Assembly: GCF_900291955.1 (NCBI RefSeq)
Contig: NZ_OLMR01000001.1
Location: 186,001-250,000, forward strand
Source of the DNA: Pseudoruminococcus massiliensis
Lineage (GTDB): Bacteria > Bacillota > Clostridia > Oscillospirales > Acutalibacteraceae
Length of the DNA stretch: 64,000 bases
Direction: 5' to 3'
In this document: positions 36,001-44,383 of the stretch, in pieces
Position numbering within the stretch: the stretch's first letter is position 1
Layout: each line of letters opens with the position of its first letter
Translations under genes and position numbers: made by a program
Notes under the pieces: model-generated
What the model saw: only the letters and a program-made list of their open reading frames with translations
The model's database searches: none
Told to the model about the DNA's origin: nothing

Positions 36001-37585
36001 ACGGTGGGTTTGTAACCTGTGCGAAAAGCTGCTTAAAGTAGTTGAAAAGAGGAGCCTTTTCATCTGCAAGTGGAGGAATTGGTACATCTGCACCCATAGC
36101 CGCAATAGGCTCTGTGCCATTTTTAGCCATAGGAAGAATACTTGTTCTGATTTCCTCATATGTGTAACCGAAAGCCTTTTGAAGTCTTACAAGCTGTTCA
36201 TCATCAAAGTGGATAACATTCTTATTAGGAATCTTCAAATCCTTGAGGTGAACGAGGTTGTTATCAAGCCATTCACCATAAGGCTGTCTATGCGAATAGT
36301 AGTCCTTAATATCAGTATCGTCAATAAGCTTACCCTTTGTTGTATCAACAAGGAGCATCTTACCAGGACGCAAACGCTCTTTTACAAGAACCTTTTCAGG
36401 TGGAATATCTATACAGCCAACCTCTGATGAAAGTACGAGGAAACCGTCTGTTGTAATATAATATCTTGATGGTCTAAGACCGTTTCTATCTAGAACCGCA
36501 CCAACTATATCGCCATCAGAAAAGATAATTGATGCAGGACCGTCCCAAGGCTCCATCATTGTTGCGTAGTATTGATAGAAATCTCTTCTTGTGTTTGAAA
36601 TTGTCTTGCTGTTTTCCCAAGGCTCAGGAATTGTAATCATAACTGCAAGCGGAAGCGGGATACCAGCCATCATCATAAATTCAAGAGAGTTATCGAGGCG
36701 AGCAGAGTCGGAACCGTTTGTATCAACAATCGGAAAAACCTTATCAATATCGTCCTTGAAAATGTCGCTTGAGATTGAATCTTCTCTTGCAAGCATTCTG
36801 TCGGCGTTACCTGTGATAGTATTAATTTCACCATTATGAACGATTATACGGTTTGGGTGAGCCTTCTGCCAGCTTGGATTTGTATTTGTACTAAAACGGC
36901 TATGAACAGTCGCAATAGCTGAAGTATACTTTTCGCTCTGAAGGTCATAGAAGAACTGACGAAGTTCTTTAACAAGGAACATACCCTTATAAACGATAGT
37001 TCTGCTTGAGAGTGAAACAACATAAGTTTCCTCGTTGCTCTGCTCAAAAACTCTACGAGCAACATAGAGCTTTCTATCAAAAGGGAGACCCTTTTCTACA
37101 TTTTCAGGACGCTTAACAAAGCCCTGCATAATGTATGGCATACTATCGAGAGCTTTTTGACCGATAACAGAAGGATTTGTAGGAACTTCTCTCCAGCCGA
37201 GGAACTCCATGCCCTCTTTTTCTATAACGATTTCAAAAAGCTTCATAGCCTGCATTCTTTTTAGGTTATTTTGTGGGAAGAAAAACATTCCGACACCGTA
37301 ATCTCTTTCTTCACCAATGTCAAAACCAAGCTTAGCTGTTTCGGTCTTAAAGAATTCGTGTGAAACCTGCAAGAGAATACCAACACCGTCACCAGTCTTG
37401 CCCTCTGCATCTTTACCAGCTCTGTGTTCGAGAGTTTCAACAATGCTCAAAGCATTGTCTACAACCTGACGAGATTTTATACCATTGATATTGACTACGG
37501 AACCTATACCGCAGTTATCATGCTCAAAACGGGGGTCATAAAGTCCCTGTTTTGCGAAAGGTTCCTGATTTCTGAAATTATCCAT
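33023..37585 (-). CDS. gltB: Glutamate synthase large subunit
   Basis: A 1520-residue alpha subunit, converting glutamine plus 2-oxoglutarate to two glutamates. The class-II glutaminase nucleophile Cys is in HDNCGIGSV (about residue 25), after a short propeptide. The synthase domain includes a GAKPGEGGHLPGKKV loop. The 3Fe-4S cysteines are in CVMMRVCNLDTCPVG (about residue 1150). The C-terminal GXGXG repeat domain includes GNVALYGATSGKAF. ATG follows AAAGGAGAATTACTTCTG. Expression is probably gated by the leader terminator upstream. Confidence 0.97.
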   Translation of the reverse strand: MDNFRNQEPFAKQGLYDPRFEHDNCGIGSVVNINGIKSRQVVDNALSIVETLEHRAGKDAEGKTGDGVGILLQVSHEFFKTETAKLGFDIGEERDYGVGMFFFPQNNLKRMQAMKLFEIVIEKEGMEFLGWREVPTNPSVIGQKALDSMPYIMQGFVKRPENVEKGLPFDRKLYVARRVFEQSNEETYVVSLSSRTIVYKGMFLVKELRQFFYDLQSEKYTSAIATVHSRFSTNTNPSWQKAHPNRIIVHNGEINTITGNADRMLAREDSISSDIFKDDIDKVFPIVDTNGSDSARLDNSLEFMMMAGIPLPLAVMITIPEPWENSKTISNTRRDFYQYYATMMEPWDGPASIIFSDGDIVGAVLDRNGLRPSRYYITTDGFLVLSSEVGCIDIPPEKVLVKERLRPGKMLLVDTTKGKLIDDTDIKDYYSHRQPYGEWLDNNLVHLKDLKIPNKNVIHFDDEQLVRLQKAFGYTYEEIRTSILPMAKNGTEPIAAMGADVPIPPLADEKAPLFNYFKQLFAQVTNPPFDAIREEIVTDTSVYIGSDGNILDEKPENCHVLKIHNPILTNTDMLKIKNMNVPGIKPAVIPLTYYKNTNLAKAIDQLFLKADKAYKDGANILILSDRGVDEYHVAIPSLLAVSALQQHLVSTKKRTSVSMLLESAEPCEIHHFATLLGYGACAINPYLAQETIRNLVDTGALDKDYYAAVYDYNSAVLHGIVKIASKMGISTIRSYLGSKIFEAIGISKEVIDKYFTNTVSRVGGITLDDISKRSEKLHSAAYDPLGLNVLLEVNSAGSHKLRSGKEEHLYNPETIHLLQESTRTCNYDMFKQYSEAINKEDRHMNLRSLLDFNFPEDGGISIDEVESVESICHRFKTGAMSYGSISQEAHETMAIAMNTIGGKSNSGEGGEDVERLTIGKDGLNRCSAIKQVASGRFGVTSEYLVSAQEIQIKMAQGAKPGEGGHLPGKKVYPWVAKTRHSTPGVGLISPPPHHDIYSIEDLAQLIYDLKNANKNARISVKLVSEAGVGTIAAGVAKAGAGVVLISGYDGGTGAAPRNSIYNAGLPWELGLAETHQTLIMNGLRSKVVIETDGKLMTGRDVLVAALLGAEEYGFATAPLVTMGCVMMRVCNLDTCPVGIATQNPELRKRFKGKPEYVINFMHFIAQELREYMAKLGIRTVDELVGRSDLLRVKETEGGSKESKIDMTNILRNPYVGEDVPRIFNPADKYDFELEKTIDEKVIMKKLGSALKNKTKKSIDIDITNTDRSVGTIFGSEITKRYHDNTLDDDFFVVRCHGAGGQSFGAFIPKGLTLELEGDSNDYFGKGLSGGKLKVYPPKGSNFKRDENIIIGNVALYGATSGKAFISGVAGERFCVRNSGAIAVAEGVGDHGCEYMTGGRVVILGKTGKNFAAGMSGGIAYVLDEDSDLYMKMNKELVSIGGVKDKYDIAELRDIIQQHVDATGSPKGKEILDNFEYYLPKFKKILPNDYAKMMQAIFVLEEKGMSPEQAKIEAFYMTTKK

Positions 37586-37621
37586 CAGAAGTAATTCTCC
37601 TTTACAGTTAATTTATAGGTC

Positions 37622-37746
37622 AAAAAATGCGTCCACCATTAGAGCCCATTCCCCATTTTGTGCGGAATGAGCCCAAATTGGTGAACGCCATTATTCCCAA
37701 TACTCATTTACTCGTTTAGAATATCATATATATTCTTGTTTGTCAA
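37622..37746 (-). promoter_or_regulatory. gltBD promoter and leader terminator (attenuator)
   Basis: Promoter TTGACA (37741-37746), 17-bp spacer ending ATGA, TATTCT (37718-37723). A 60-nt hairpin (37629-37688) follows: outer arms GCGTTCACCA/TGGTGGACGC (10 bp), inner arms GGGCTCATTCC/GGAATGGGCTC (11 bp with wobble pairs). ATTTTTTG follows. The stem stands between promoter and gene, 37 nt before the ATG, so transcription must pass it. Confidence 0.78.
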
Positions 37747-37982
37747 GCTTTTATGCAATATTTTTTTATTAAAATTCATAATTCCAGTTAGTATATGATA
37801 GTTTCATAAAATTTCAACAATTTTTTTGCAAGAATTTTTCTTTTTATTTCAAGTGACAAACCGTTTAATAAGCCTTTAAAGTTCTTCTTGTTGATTCGGT
37901 AATTCATTGCTAAAGTATTAATTTGCGTCAATAAACTGTCTAAGCAAAACCGATTATGCGTCTTAGAAGCGACAACTCGCCA

Positions 37983-38110
37983 CAAAGTTTTGCTCAAGCT
38001 TTTAAATAAAGCCTGCAGTGTCGAGGGAAGGAGTCCCTCGTGGATTTTAAATGTGCAATGCCTTTAAAATTCTTTACACCTTAAATTCGGACTTTGCTCG
38101 CACTAAATCA
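37983..38110 (-). repeat. Interspersed hairpin repeat, copy 4 (worn, reverse orientation)
   Basis: Read on the minus strand, it follows subtype A: AGTGCGAGC..AAAGTC, TTTTAAAGGC..TTTAAAA, CACGAGGGACTCCTTCCCTCG, GGCTTTATTTAAAAGCTTGAGC, then AAAACTTTG. Several arms no longer match perfectly. It is the only copy seen in this orientation. Confidence 0.6.
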
Positions 38111-38130
38111 CTAATATTGCTGACCAAATA

Positions 38131-38220
38131 AAATGGCGACGGATAAAATCCGTCGCTCAAAAGTAAGATATGTTAAGGATTTCGGTCTTAAAAACCATCA
38201 AAGGCTCAAGTGAAACTACA
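38131..38220 (+). repeat. Interspersed hairpin repeat, copy 5 (worn)
   Basis: ATGGCGACGGATAAAATCCGTCGC leading module, AAAAGTAAG link, degenerate TTAAGGA..TCTTAA, missing GAGGGAC module, then AGGCTCAAGTGAAACTA tail. It is divergent from copy 4, 20 bp away. Confidence 0.6.
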
Positions 38221-38235
38221 TAAGCTACAAAGGTT

Positions 38236-39876
38236 TTATTTATTTTTCAACTCTATCTCTGTGACACACTTTAATATTTCCTCTTGTTCCTTCTGTATCT
38301 CTGGGTCATTAGAAAGCATTGGTTTTATATCCTTATGCTTTAAAACTCTATCCTTATAATTCTTGGTAATTTTATATACAGCTGGTGAAAGTACGATAAC
38401 ACCTACGAGGTTAGGTATCATCATCATTCCATTGAATGTATCAGATATATCCCAAGCAAGTGATGATGTCATAACCGCACCAAAGATAATTATAAGAACA
38501 AAGAATATCCTATATGCAAAGGTTGATTTTACACCGAAAAGAAATTCCCATGCCTTTGTGCCATAATGTGACCATCCAAGAACGGTTGTAAACGCAAAAA
38601 GGAAAATAGCAATAGCAATAAACATACTCCCTATATTTATACCACCTATTGAAAATACGCTATCAAATGCTTTTGCAACAAGTGTTGCATCGCCTGTTGT
38701 TCCCTCTGCAAGCTTGCCTGTATTAAGTTCAATTACTCCTGATGTTAAAATTACAAGTGCTGTCATTGTGCATACGATAATTGTATCAACAAAAACTTCA
38801 AATATTCCCCAGAAGCCTTGTCTTGCAGGCTCTTGAACATTAGAATTTGAATTAACCATAACAGATGAACCGAGACCTGCTTCATTTGAGAAAACTCCAC
38901 GCTTAAAACCAAGTGTAATGACTTGAGAAATTGTCAAACCAACAGCTCCACCCCACGCTGCATTAGGGCTGAACGCAAATTTAAATATGGCAGTAAAAGC
39001 ATTTCCTATTTGTGAGTAATTAACTCCTATAACTATAAGAGAAGCAACTATAAAGAAACAAACCATAAATGGAACTACTTTTTCAGCAAAAATTGCGATA
39101 CGCTTAATTCCACCTATAATAATCAAGCCAGCAATAATCATAATTACCAAGCCAATGATAATCTTATATAAATCAGTGCCAAGAATACTTATATTTGAGA
39201 GAGCCTCTATCTTAAATGCACCTTCAAGGTTTGCAACTATCTTATTTACCTGTCCCATATTTCCTATACCAAACGAAGCAAAAATAGTGAATATTGCAAA
39301 AAGTATTGCAAGAACTTTTCCTAAAGTCTTGCAGTTTTTCTTAGCACCAAGTCCGTCACGAAGATAGTACATTGCTCCGCCAGACCATTCTCCATCAGCA
39401 TTTTTCTTTCTATAATAGATACCAAGCACATTTTCGGAATAGCTGGTCATCATACCTACTATAGCTGCTATCCACATCCAGAATACCGCACCAGGACCGC
39501 CAGAAACTATCGCAGATGCAACGCCTGCGATATTACCTACTCCAACAGTTGCCGCAAGAGCTGTACATAATGCTTGAAACTGTGTAATTGATGCCTTATC
39601 ATGATGAGAATGTCCCTTTACGCTCTTATGGAACATTTTTCCAATAGTCATTTTCATCCAATGCTTAATATGTGTAATCTGAAAGAATTTATTAACTAAG
39701 GTCATTATAATGCCTGTTCCTAAAAGCAAATAAAGACCTATTTTCATCCAGACAAAATCATTTATTATATCATTAATTTCTGAGACATTATCAAAAAAAC
39801 TTTTGTCTTGACTGCAACCGCTCAATGTCATTAAAAGCAGGCTCGCCATTGCTAATAAACCAATTTTTTTCTTCAT
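38236..39876 (-). CDS. Sodium:alanine symporter (AGCS family)
   Basis: A 546-residue membrane transporter importing alanine or glycine with Na+. About eleven membrane spans. Family signatures are TVGVGNIAGVASAIVSGGPG, EWSGGAMYYLRDGL and GVFSNEAGLGSS. Unusually, the protein starts with a bacterial lipoprotein-type signal (LLAMASLLLMTLSGCSQD, lipobox L-S-G-C at residues 18-21) before the usual first span, about 45 residues longer than typical members. ATG follows AGGGAGAGTAAT. It lies upstream of gltBD but has a 650-bp gap and so a separate transcript. Confidence 0.92.
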   Translation of the reverse strand: MKKKIGLLAMASLLLMTLSGCSQDKSFFDNVSEINDIINDFVWMKIGLYLLLGTGIIMTLVNKFFQITHIKHWMKMTIGKMFHKSVKGHSHHDKASITQFQALCTALAATVGVGNIAGVASAIVSGGPGAVFWMWIAAIVGMMTSYSENVLGIYYRKKNADGEWSGGAMYYLRDGLGAKKNCKTLGKVLAILFAIFTIFASFGIGNMGQVNKIVANLEGAFKIEALSNISILGTDLYKIIIGLVIMIIAGLIIIGGIKRIAIFAEKVVPFMVCFFIVASLIVIGVNYSQIGNAFTAIFKFAFSPNAAWGGAVGLTISQVITLGFKRGVFSNEAGLGSSVMVNSNSNVQEPARQGFWGIFEVFVDTIIVCTMTALVILTSGVIELNTGKLAEGTTGDATLVAKAFDSVFSIGGINIGSMFIAIAIFLFAFTTVLGWSHYGTKAWEFLFGVKSTFAYRIFFVLIIIFGAVMTSSLAWDISDTFNGMMMIPNLVGVIVLSPAVYKITKNYKDRVLKHKDIKPMLSNDPEIQKEQEEILKCVTEIELKNK

Positions 39877-39971
39877 ATTACTCTCCCTATTCCAAATTTA
39901 TGCAAAGCTGTCATAAATTTTACAAATACAATAAAATTTTAACATAATTAAGCAAAAAAAACAATGTTTCT

Positions 39972-40020
39972 AAAAAAAAGAAATCCCCAATTATCAGGTA
40001 ATTTCTGATAATTGGGGATT
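39972..40020 (-). terminator. Terminator of the amylase gene
   Basis: 16-bp perfect arms AATCCCCAATTATCAG/CTGATAATTGGGGATT (39982-40020) followed on minus by TCTTTTTTTT. Confidence 0.92.
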
Positions 40021-40048
40021 ATATTTGCCTACTGTTTAGTTAATTACA

Positions 40049-43000
40049 TTATTTTACATTAACTGTAAAATACTTTGTAACAGTCTTGCCTGTTGAGTCT
40101 GCAATCTTAACAGCATACTGATAGCTGATTGCACGAGCTGGCTTATGTGTGAAGCTTGTAGCTGTTGTTGTGCCTGTGAGAGCTGTCCAATTAAGGTTTG
40201 TCTGTGGCTTGCAGAAATACTTATACTTATAAGGAGCTGTGCCACCTGTTGCCTTAGCTGTCATTGTAACTGTCTGTCCTTTTGTGATAGCAGTTGCACT
40301 GATTGTTGAAGCATTTGTAAGAGTTGCAGCTGCACTTACCTTAATTGTGAAATACTTTGTGCTTGTCTTACCCTTTGAATCTGCAATCTTAACAGCATAC
40401 TGATAGCTGATTGCACGAGCTGGCTTATGTGTGAAGCTTGTAGCTGTTGTTGTTCTTGTGAGAGCTGTCCAACCTGAAGCACCCTCTGGCTTGCAGAAAT
40501 ATTTATACTTATAAGGAGCTGTGCCACCTGTTGCCTTTGCTGTCATTGTAACTGTCTGTCCCTTTGTGATAGCAGTTGCGCTGATTGTTGAAGCATTTTT
40601 AAGTGTTGCAGCTGCACTTACCTTAATTGTGAAATACTTTGTGCTTGTTTTACCCTTTGCATCTGCAATCTTAACAGCATACTCATAGCTGATTGCACGA
40701 GCTGGCTTATGTGTATAGCTTGTTTCTGTTGTTGTGCCTGTGAGAGCTGTCCAGCCTGAAGCACCCTCTGGCTTGCAGAAATATCTATACTTATAAGGAG
40801 CTGCGCCACCTGTTGCTGAAGCTGTCATTGTAACTGTCTGTCCTTTTGTGATAGCAGTTGCACTGATTGTTGAGTTGTTTACAAGCTTTGTTGGAGCATC
40901 ACTCTTATAAACATAGCTTACAGTTATTGTATCTGATGTATAAACGCCAGATGCGTTTGCTGGAGTAGAAGAAAGTGTATAGCCGTCAAAAGTCTTAGCT
41001 GTTGTTGTGTACTTATTAGTACCGTCAACCATACCCTTGAGTGTTTCCTGAGCAAGAACCTTACCGTCATTGCTTGTGTAAACAACATTTACCTTACCTG
41101 TTGGATAAACCTTTGCATTTTTAATCCAAACTTCTCCTGTTGATTCGTAGCCCTTAGCACCAGCTGATGGCTCCTGAACACCTGAACCGTTATTGAAGAT
41201 AACCATTGCGGATTCTGTATCTGCTGCTTCACCAACGAACCAACCATCACCCTCTGCTGTCATCTGAGTTCCAGGCCACTTACCATTATACTCAGTAGCT
41301 GCTTTACCCTCTTCTGTATATGTATACATATATACAGATGACCAGTTTTTAGCATTGTAGTAGTGAATTTGAAGATTTGTAGGCTCTACATAGTTATACT
41401 TGAATACAACACTAATATTGCCAGACTTATATGTACCTGTTGCATTGCTTGTTTGTGTGAGGTCAACCTCATAGTTTTTGATAGTCTTAGGAGTTGCGGA
41501 ATATGTTGCACCAATCTTGCCTGTCATTGTTGTAGCATCTGCAAGAGCAGCACCAGTTGAAGCGTCTACATAAGAAACTGAAACTGTACCAAACTTTGAA
41601 GCATCAAGATGATAATAGAAAGTAACCGCTGCATCTGTTTCTGAATATGTGCCAGATGTAGAACCTACTGTTTTTACAAGGTCATATGTTTTTGTAAGCT
41701 CAGCATCAGCAGAAACTGTGTAAGATTCACCGATAAGACCTACCATTGTCTGAGTCTTGAGAACTTCGCCATTATCTTGGTTGATATGCTTAACAATAAC
41801 CTTGCCCTTAGCGCCCTGTGGCTCTTGGAGAAGTATTGTGCCGTTATCACCTGAATTAAATGTAACCTTACCACCAGAAACTACGCATGTTGTATCATCA
41901 TACCAGTTTGTGATAACTGTACCATCGCCCCATACTGAGGAAACATCAATAGTAATATCCTTGTTTGCCTGAGCAAAGAGTGTAGCAACAATCTTATCTT
42001 CTACATCATTCTTGCTATATGTTCTTGAGAATGTGTAACCATTTGAAGAATCATAAGAAGAAATAACCTTGTGCTGACCTGCACCAACTGAAAGGTGGTT
42101 ATTTCTGAATGTACCAACCTTCTGCCAGTGAGAAAGAACATCAGTATCAATAGAATCCCAGTTCATAAAGCCTCTGAATTGATGTCCTGCACCTGGGTCA
42201 ACATTTGCAAAGCTGCTGTTTACCATAGGTCTGTTTGTTTCATCACCGTAGAAAATCTGAACAGCACCTGGAAGCATGAGGAAGAATGAACCAGCATACT
42301 TTCTGTCACCCTTTGCAAGAACTGTATCATGAGAAGAAATGTAGCTCAATACATTGAAGCTATCGTCATTGTTGATAGAGCTTGCGTATCTGCTATATGT
42401 GCTTTCAACAGAACCTGCAGATGGAATATTACTGCTATTTACAGCAGGAGCAAACTCAAAGTTAATCATTGAGTCGAAGCCACCATCTGTATAATATGGG
42501 CTCTTACCAACCTGATGACCGAAGCATTCACCTGTCATCCAGAAATCAAGGTCGTCAAGCTTCTTTGTTGGATTTTCCTGCTTCCACTCTTTAAGAGCAG
42601 CTACGCACTTAGTTTTAAGTATTTTCCATGCTGAAAGCTCAACATGCTTAGCAGTATCGCAACGGAAACCATCAACACCAAAGTCACGAACCCACTCTGC
42701 GAGCCAGTCTGAGAGATAACCTGTAACTGTGTTTGAAGCGCCATATTTGCTTTCTTTAGCGGCATATGTACCCTCTTTAGTCCACTTTGTTTTAAGAAGT
42801 TCAGGAAGTCCTACTTGATCGCTTGAACCTGTCTTAAAGTCAGGCAAGCCTGCGAGTGAACCTTCAATTTCGCCACCGCCTTCTTTATAGCCAGGGAGTC
42901 CGCAACGAACCCAGTCAGAGCCCCACCATTTGCCCCATAAATCAGCTCCAGCAGTATAGTCAATATAGCTGTGATAATCTGTATTATTAACATTTTGATG

Positions 43001-43651
43001 TGCATAATAGTATGATTCCCAGCCTGACTTTATAGCACCAAAACCAAACTCGTCCATATCCTTAAGTGTGTTATAACCTGAGTGGTTCATAACAATATCC
43101 ATAACGATACGGATTCCATGCTCGTGAGCTGTATCAACCAAAGTTTGGAACTCTGCCTTTGTACCGAAGTTTGCATCAGATTCGGTGTAGTCAAGGACAT
43201 AGTAGCCGTGGTATGAGTAGTGAGCAAAACTGTTTCCGTTGCAACCTACGCAATAACCATGAATCTGCTCATATGGAGCAGAAAGCCAAATAGCATTAAC
43301 ACCGAGGTCATTGAAGTAACCTTCATTGATTTTCTTTGTGATACCAGCAAAGTCACCGCCCTGAAAAGCTGCATACTGGTCATAGCTTACTTCATTACCC
43401 TCCTGGTCAAGACCTCTGCCGTAGCTATGGTCATTAGATGTGTCACCGTTATAGAAACGGTCTGTAAGTAGGAAGTAAACTGTCGCATTATCCCATGAGA
43501 ATGGAGTCTCTGTTGAGCTTGCAGTAGTAGAAGCCGCATTTACTTCTGAATTCATTGCAGGAATAGAGCCTGTAACGAAGCTCGTAGCAACCATTGCTAA
43601 GGATAAAGCTGCACTGATGATTTTTGCACCAAATTTGCTTTTTTGTGTCAT
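40049..43651 (-). CDS. Secreted multimodular GH13 alpha-amylase
   Basis: A 1200-residue exported starch-degrading enzyme. The signal peptide ends near residue 40 (VNAAS). The GH13 barrel has all four regions: VMDIVMNHS (about 187), GFRCDTAKH with the nucleophile Asp (about 332), WMTGECFGH with the acid/base Glu (about 373), YISSHDT (about 440). Next are two MucBP-like domains (about 615-755), a CBM26-like starch-binding module (about 757-850, YYNAKNWSSVYMY), a third MucBP-like domain (to about 920) and three near-identical 94-residue beta modules. There is no dockerin or LPXTG. ATG follows GAAGGAAAAAA. Ruminococcus bromii-type enzymes have similar parts. Confidence 0.94.
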   Translation of the reverse strand: MTQKSKFGAKIISAALSLAMVATSFVTGSIPAMNSEVNAASTTASSTETPFSWDNATVYFLLTDRFYNGDTSNDHSYGRGLDQEGNEVSYDQYAAFQGGDFAGITKKINEGYFNDLGVNAIWLSAPYEQIHGYCVGCNGNSFAHYSYHGYYVLDYTESDANFGTKAEFQTLVDTAHEHGIRIVMDIVMNHSGYNTLKDMDEFGFGAIKSGWESYYYAHQNVNNTDYHSYIDYTAGADLWGKWWGSDWVRCGLPGYKEGGGEIEGSLAGLPDFKTGSSDQVGLPELLKTKWTKEGTYAAKESKYGASNTVTGYLSDWLAEWVRDFGVDGFRCDTAKHVELSAWKILKTKCVAALKEWKQENPTKKLDDLDFWMTGECFGHQVGKSPYYTDGGFDSMINFEFAPAVNSSNIPSAGSVESTYSRYASSINNDDSFNVLSYISSHDTVLAKGDRKYAGSFFLMLPGAVQIFYGDETNRPMVNSSFANVDPGAGHQFRGFMNWDSIDTDVLSHWQKVGTFRNNHLSVGAGQHKVISSYDSSNGYTFSRTYSKNDVEDKIVATLFAQANKDITIDVSSVWGDGTVITNWYDDTTCVVSGGKVTFNSGDNGTILLQEPQGAKGKVIVKHINQDNGEVLKTQTMVGLIGESYTVSADAELTKTYDLVKTVGSTSGTYSETDAAVTFYYHLDASKFGTVSVSYVDASTGAALADATTMTGKIGATYSATPKTIKNYEVDLTQTSNATGTYKSGNISVVFKYNYVEPTNLQIHYYNAKNWSSVYMYTYTEEGKAATEYNGKWPGTQMTAEGDGWFVGEAADTESAMVIFNNGSGVQEPSAGAKGYESTGEVWIKNAKVYPTGKVNVVYTSNDGKVLAQETLKGMVDGTNKYTTTAKTFDGYTLSSTPANASGVYTSDTITVSYVYKSDAPTKLVNNSTISATAITKGQTVTMTASATGGAAPYKYRYFCKPEGASGWTALTGTTTETSYTHKPARAISYEYAVKIADAKGKTSTKYFTIKVSAAATLKNASTISATAITKGQTVTMTAKATGGTAPYKYKYFCKPEGASGWTALTRTTTATSFTHKPARAISYQYAVKIADSKGKTSTKYFTIKVSAAATLTNASTISATAITKGQTVTMTAKATGGTAPYKYKYFCKPQTNLNWTALTGTTTATSFTHKPARAISYQYAVKIADSTGKTVTKYFTVNVK
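40054..40899 (-). repeat. Three tandem 282-bp repeats inside the amylase gene
   Basis: Units of 282 bp encode modules that begin with TISATAITKGQTVTMTA and end with STKYFTIKV (TVTKYFTVNV in the last). Units 40054-40335, 40336-40617 and 40618-40899 are almost identical at the DNA level, with changes clustered in one loop (GASGW versus NLNW). Confidence 0.9.
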
Positions 43652-43751
43652 TTTTTTCCTTCTTTCTTAAATCTTGTCAAAATGTTTAATTAACCAAATG
43701 CTTATTTAAAGTAAGTTCCACCTCCGTTGTAGTAAAATTCCAATAAAAACT

Positions 43752-43825
43752 TACTATAACTGCACAATTTTTGCGCAGTTCACATATATAATTTAACCTT
43801 TTTTATTGCAAATTTAATTCTAAAT
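43752..43825 (-). promoter_or_regulatory. Amylase promoter region with operator-like palindrome
   Basis: TTGCAA (about 43805-43810), 17-bp spacer, TATATG (about 43782-43787). A 23-bp imperfect palindrome AACTGCGCA-AAAAT-TGTGCAGTT (43758-43780) sits at the expected start site. This resembles a repressor site, possibly LacI-type; the regulator is not in the window. The rest of the 43652-44009 gap is AT-rich with nothing else recognised. Confidence 0.55.
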
Positions 43826-43955
43826 AAGAAATAAAAGTTAGTTTTTACCTTACAATGCAAATTTCGCTCTTTTAAACAAACAAAATGCAATTTTTTTGGG
43901 TAAATATTCTAACGATTTCAAATTTTTACAAAACAACTGTATCTTATAAAAATGC

Positions 43956-43990
43956 ACAAAAAAATCCCCTGTCTTTCGACAGAGGATTTC
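43956..43990 (-). terminator. Terminator of the S10-spc-alpha operon
   Basis: Arms AAATCCTCTGTC/GACAGGGGATTT with a GAAA loop (43962-43989), then TTTTGTG on the minus strand. Confidence 0.88.
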
Positions 43991-44009
43991 TTATAAGTTA
44001 TATTAAAAA

Positions 44010-44351
44010 TTAGATAAGCTCTATAATAGCCATCTCAGCTGCGTCGCCACGGCGTGGTCCAAGCTTAGTAATTCTTGTATATCCACCGTTCTTATCAGCA
44101 TACTTAGGAGCAATCTCCTTAAAGAGCTTTTGTGCTACATCTTCCTTTGTGATGAAAGAAAGAACGAGTCTCTTATTGTGAAGATTATCTTCCTTAGCTA
44201 TTGTAATGAACTTCTCAGCCAAAGAGCTGACCTCTTTAGCACGAGTTACAGTTGTCTCTATCTTGCCGTTCTCAAAGAGGAATGTTACCATTGCTCTGAG
44301 CATAGCGGTTCTGTGGGCAGTATCCCTGCCGAGCTTTCTTGTACCTGGCAT
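44010..44351 (-). CDS. rplQ: 50S ribosomal protein L17
   Basis: L17, 113 residues. It begins [20 protein letters not shown], the universal start of the family, and ends with the [22 protein letters not shown] core. It is the last gene of the cluster, 32 bp after rpoA and directly ahead of the operon terminator. Confidence 0.98.
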   Translation of the reverse strand: MPGTRKLGRDTAHRTAMLRAMVTFLFENGKIETTVTRAKEVSSLAEKFITIAKEDNLHNKRLVLSFITKEDVAQKLFKEIAPKYADKNGGYTRITKLGPRRGDAAEMAIIELI

Positions 44352-44383
44352 AGATATTCACTCCTTTACCTTTTATTGAAGAA

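Noticed and set aside
35894-36427. 177-codon plus-strand ORF over gltB
   Set aside because: Antisense to the conserved glutamate synthase domain; no promoter, ribosome site or recognisable motif.
40054-40899. CRISPR-like periodic repeat
   Set aside because: The 282-bp period encodes repeated protein modules in frame inside the amylase; no short direct repeats with unique spacers.
43652-43740. Leader peptide before the amylase with a GGAGGTGG ribosome-like site
   Set aside because: No start codon at suitable spacing; the only open frame starts with TTG upstream of the site.
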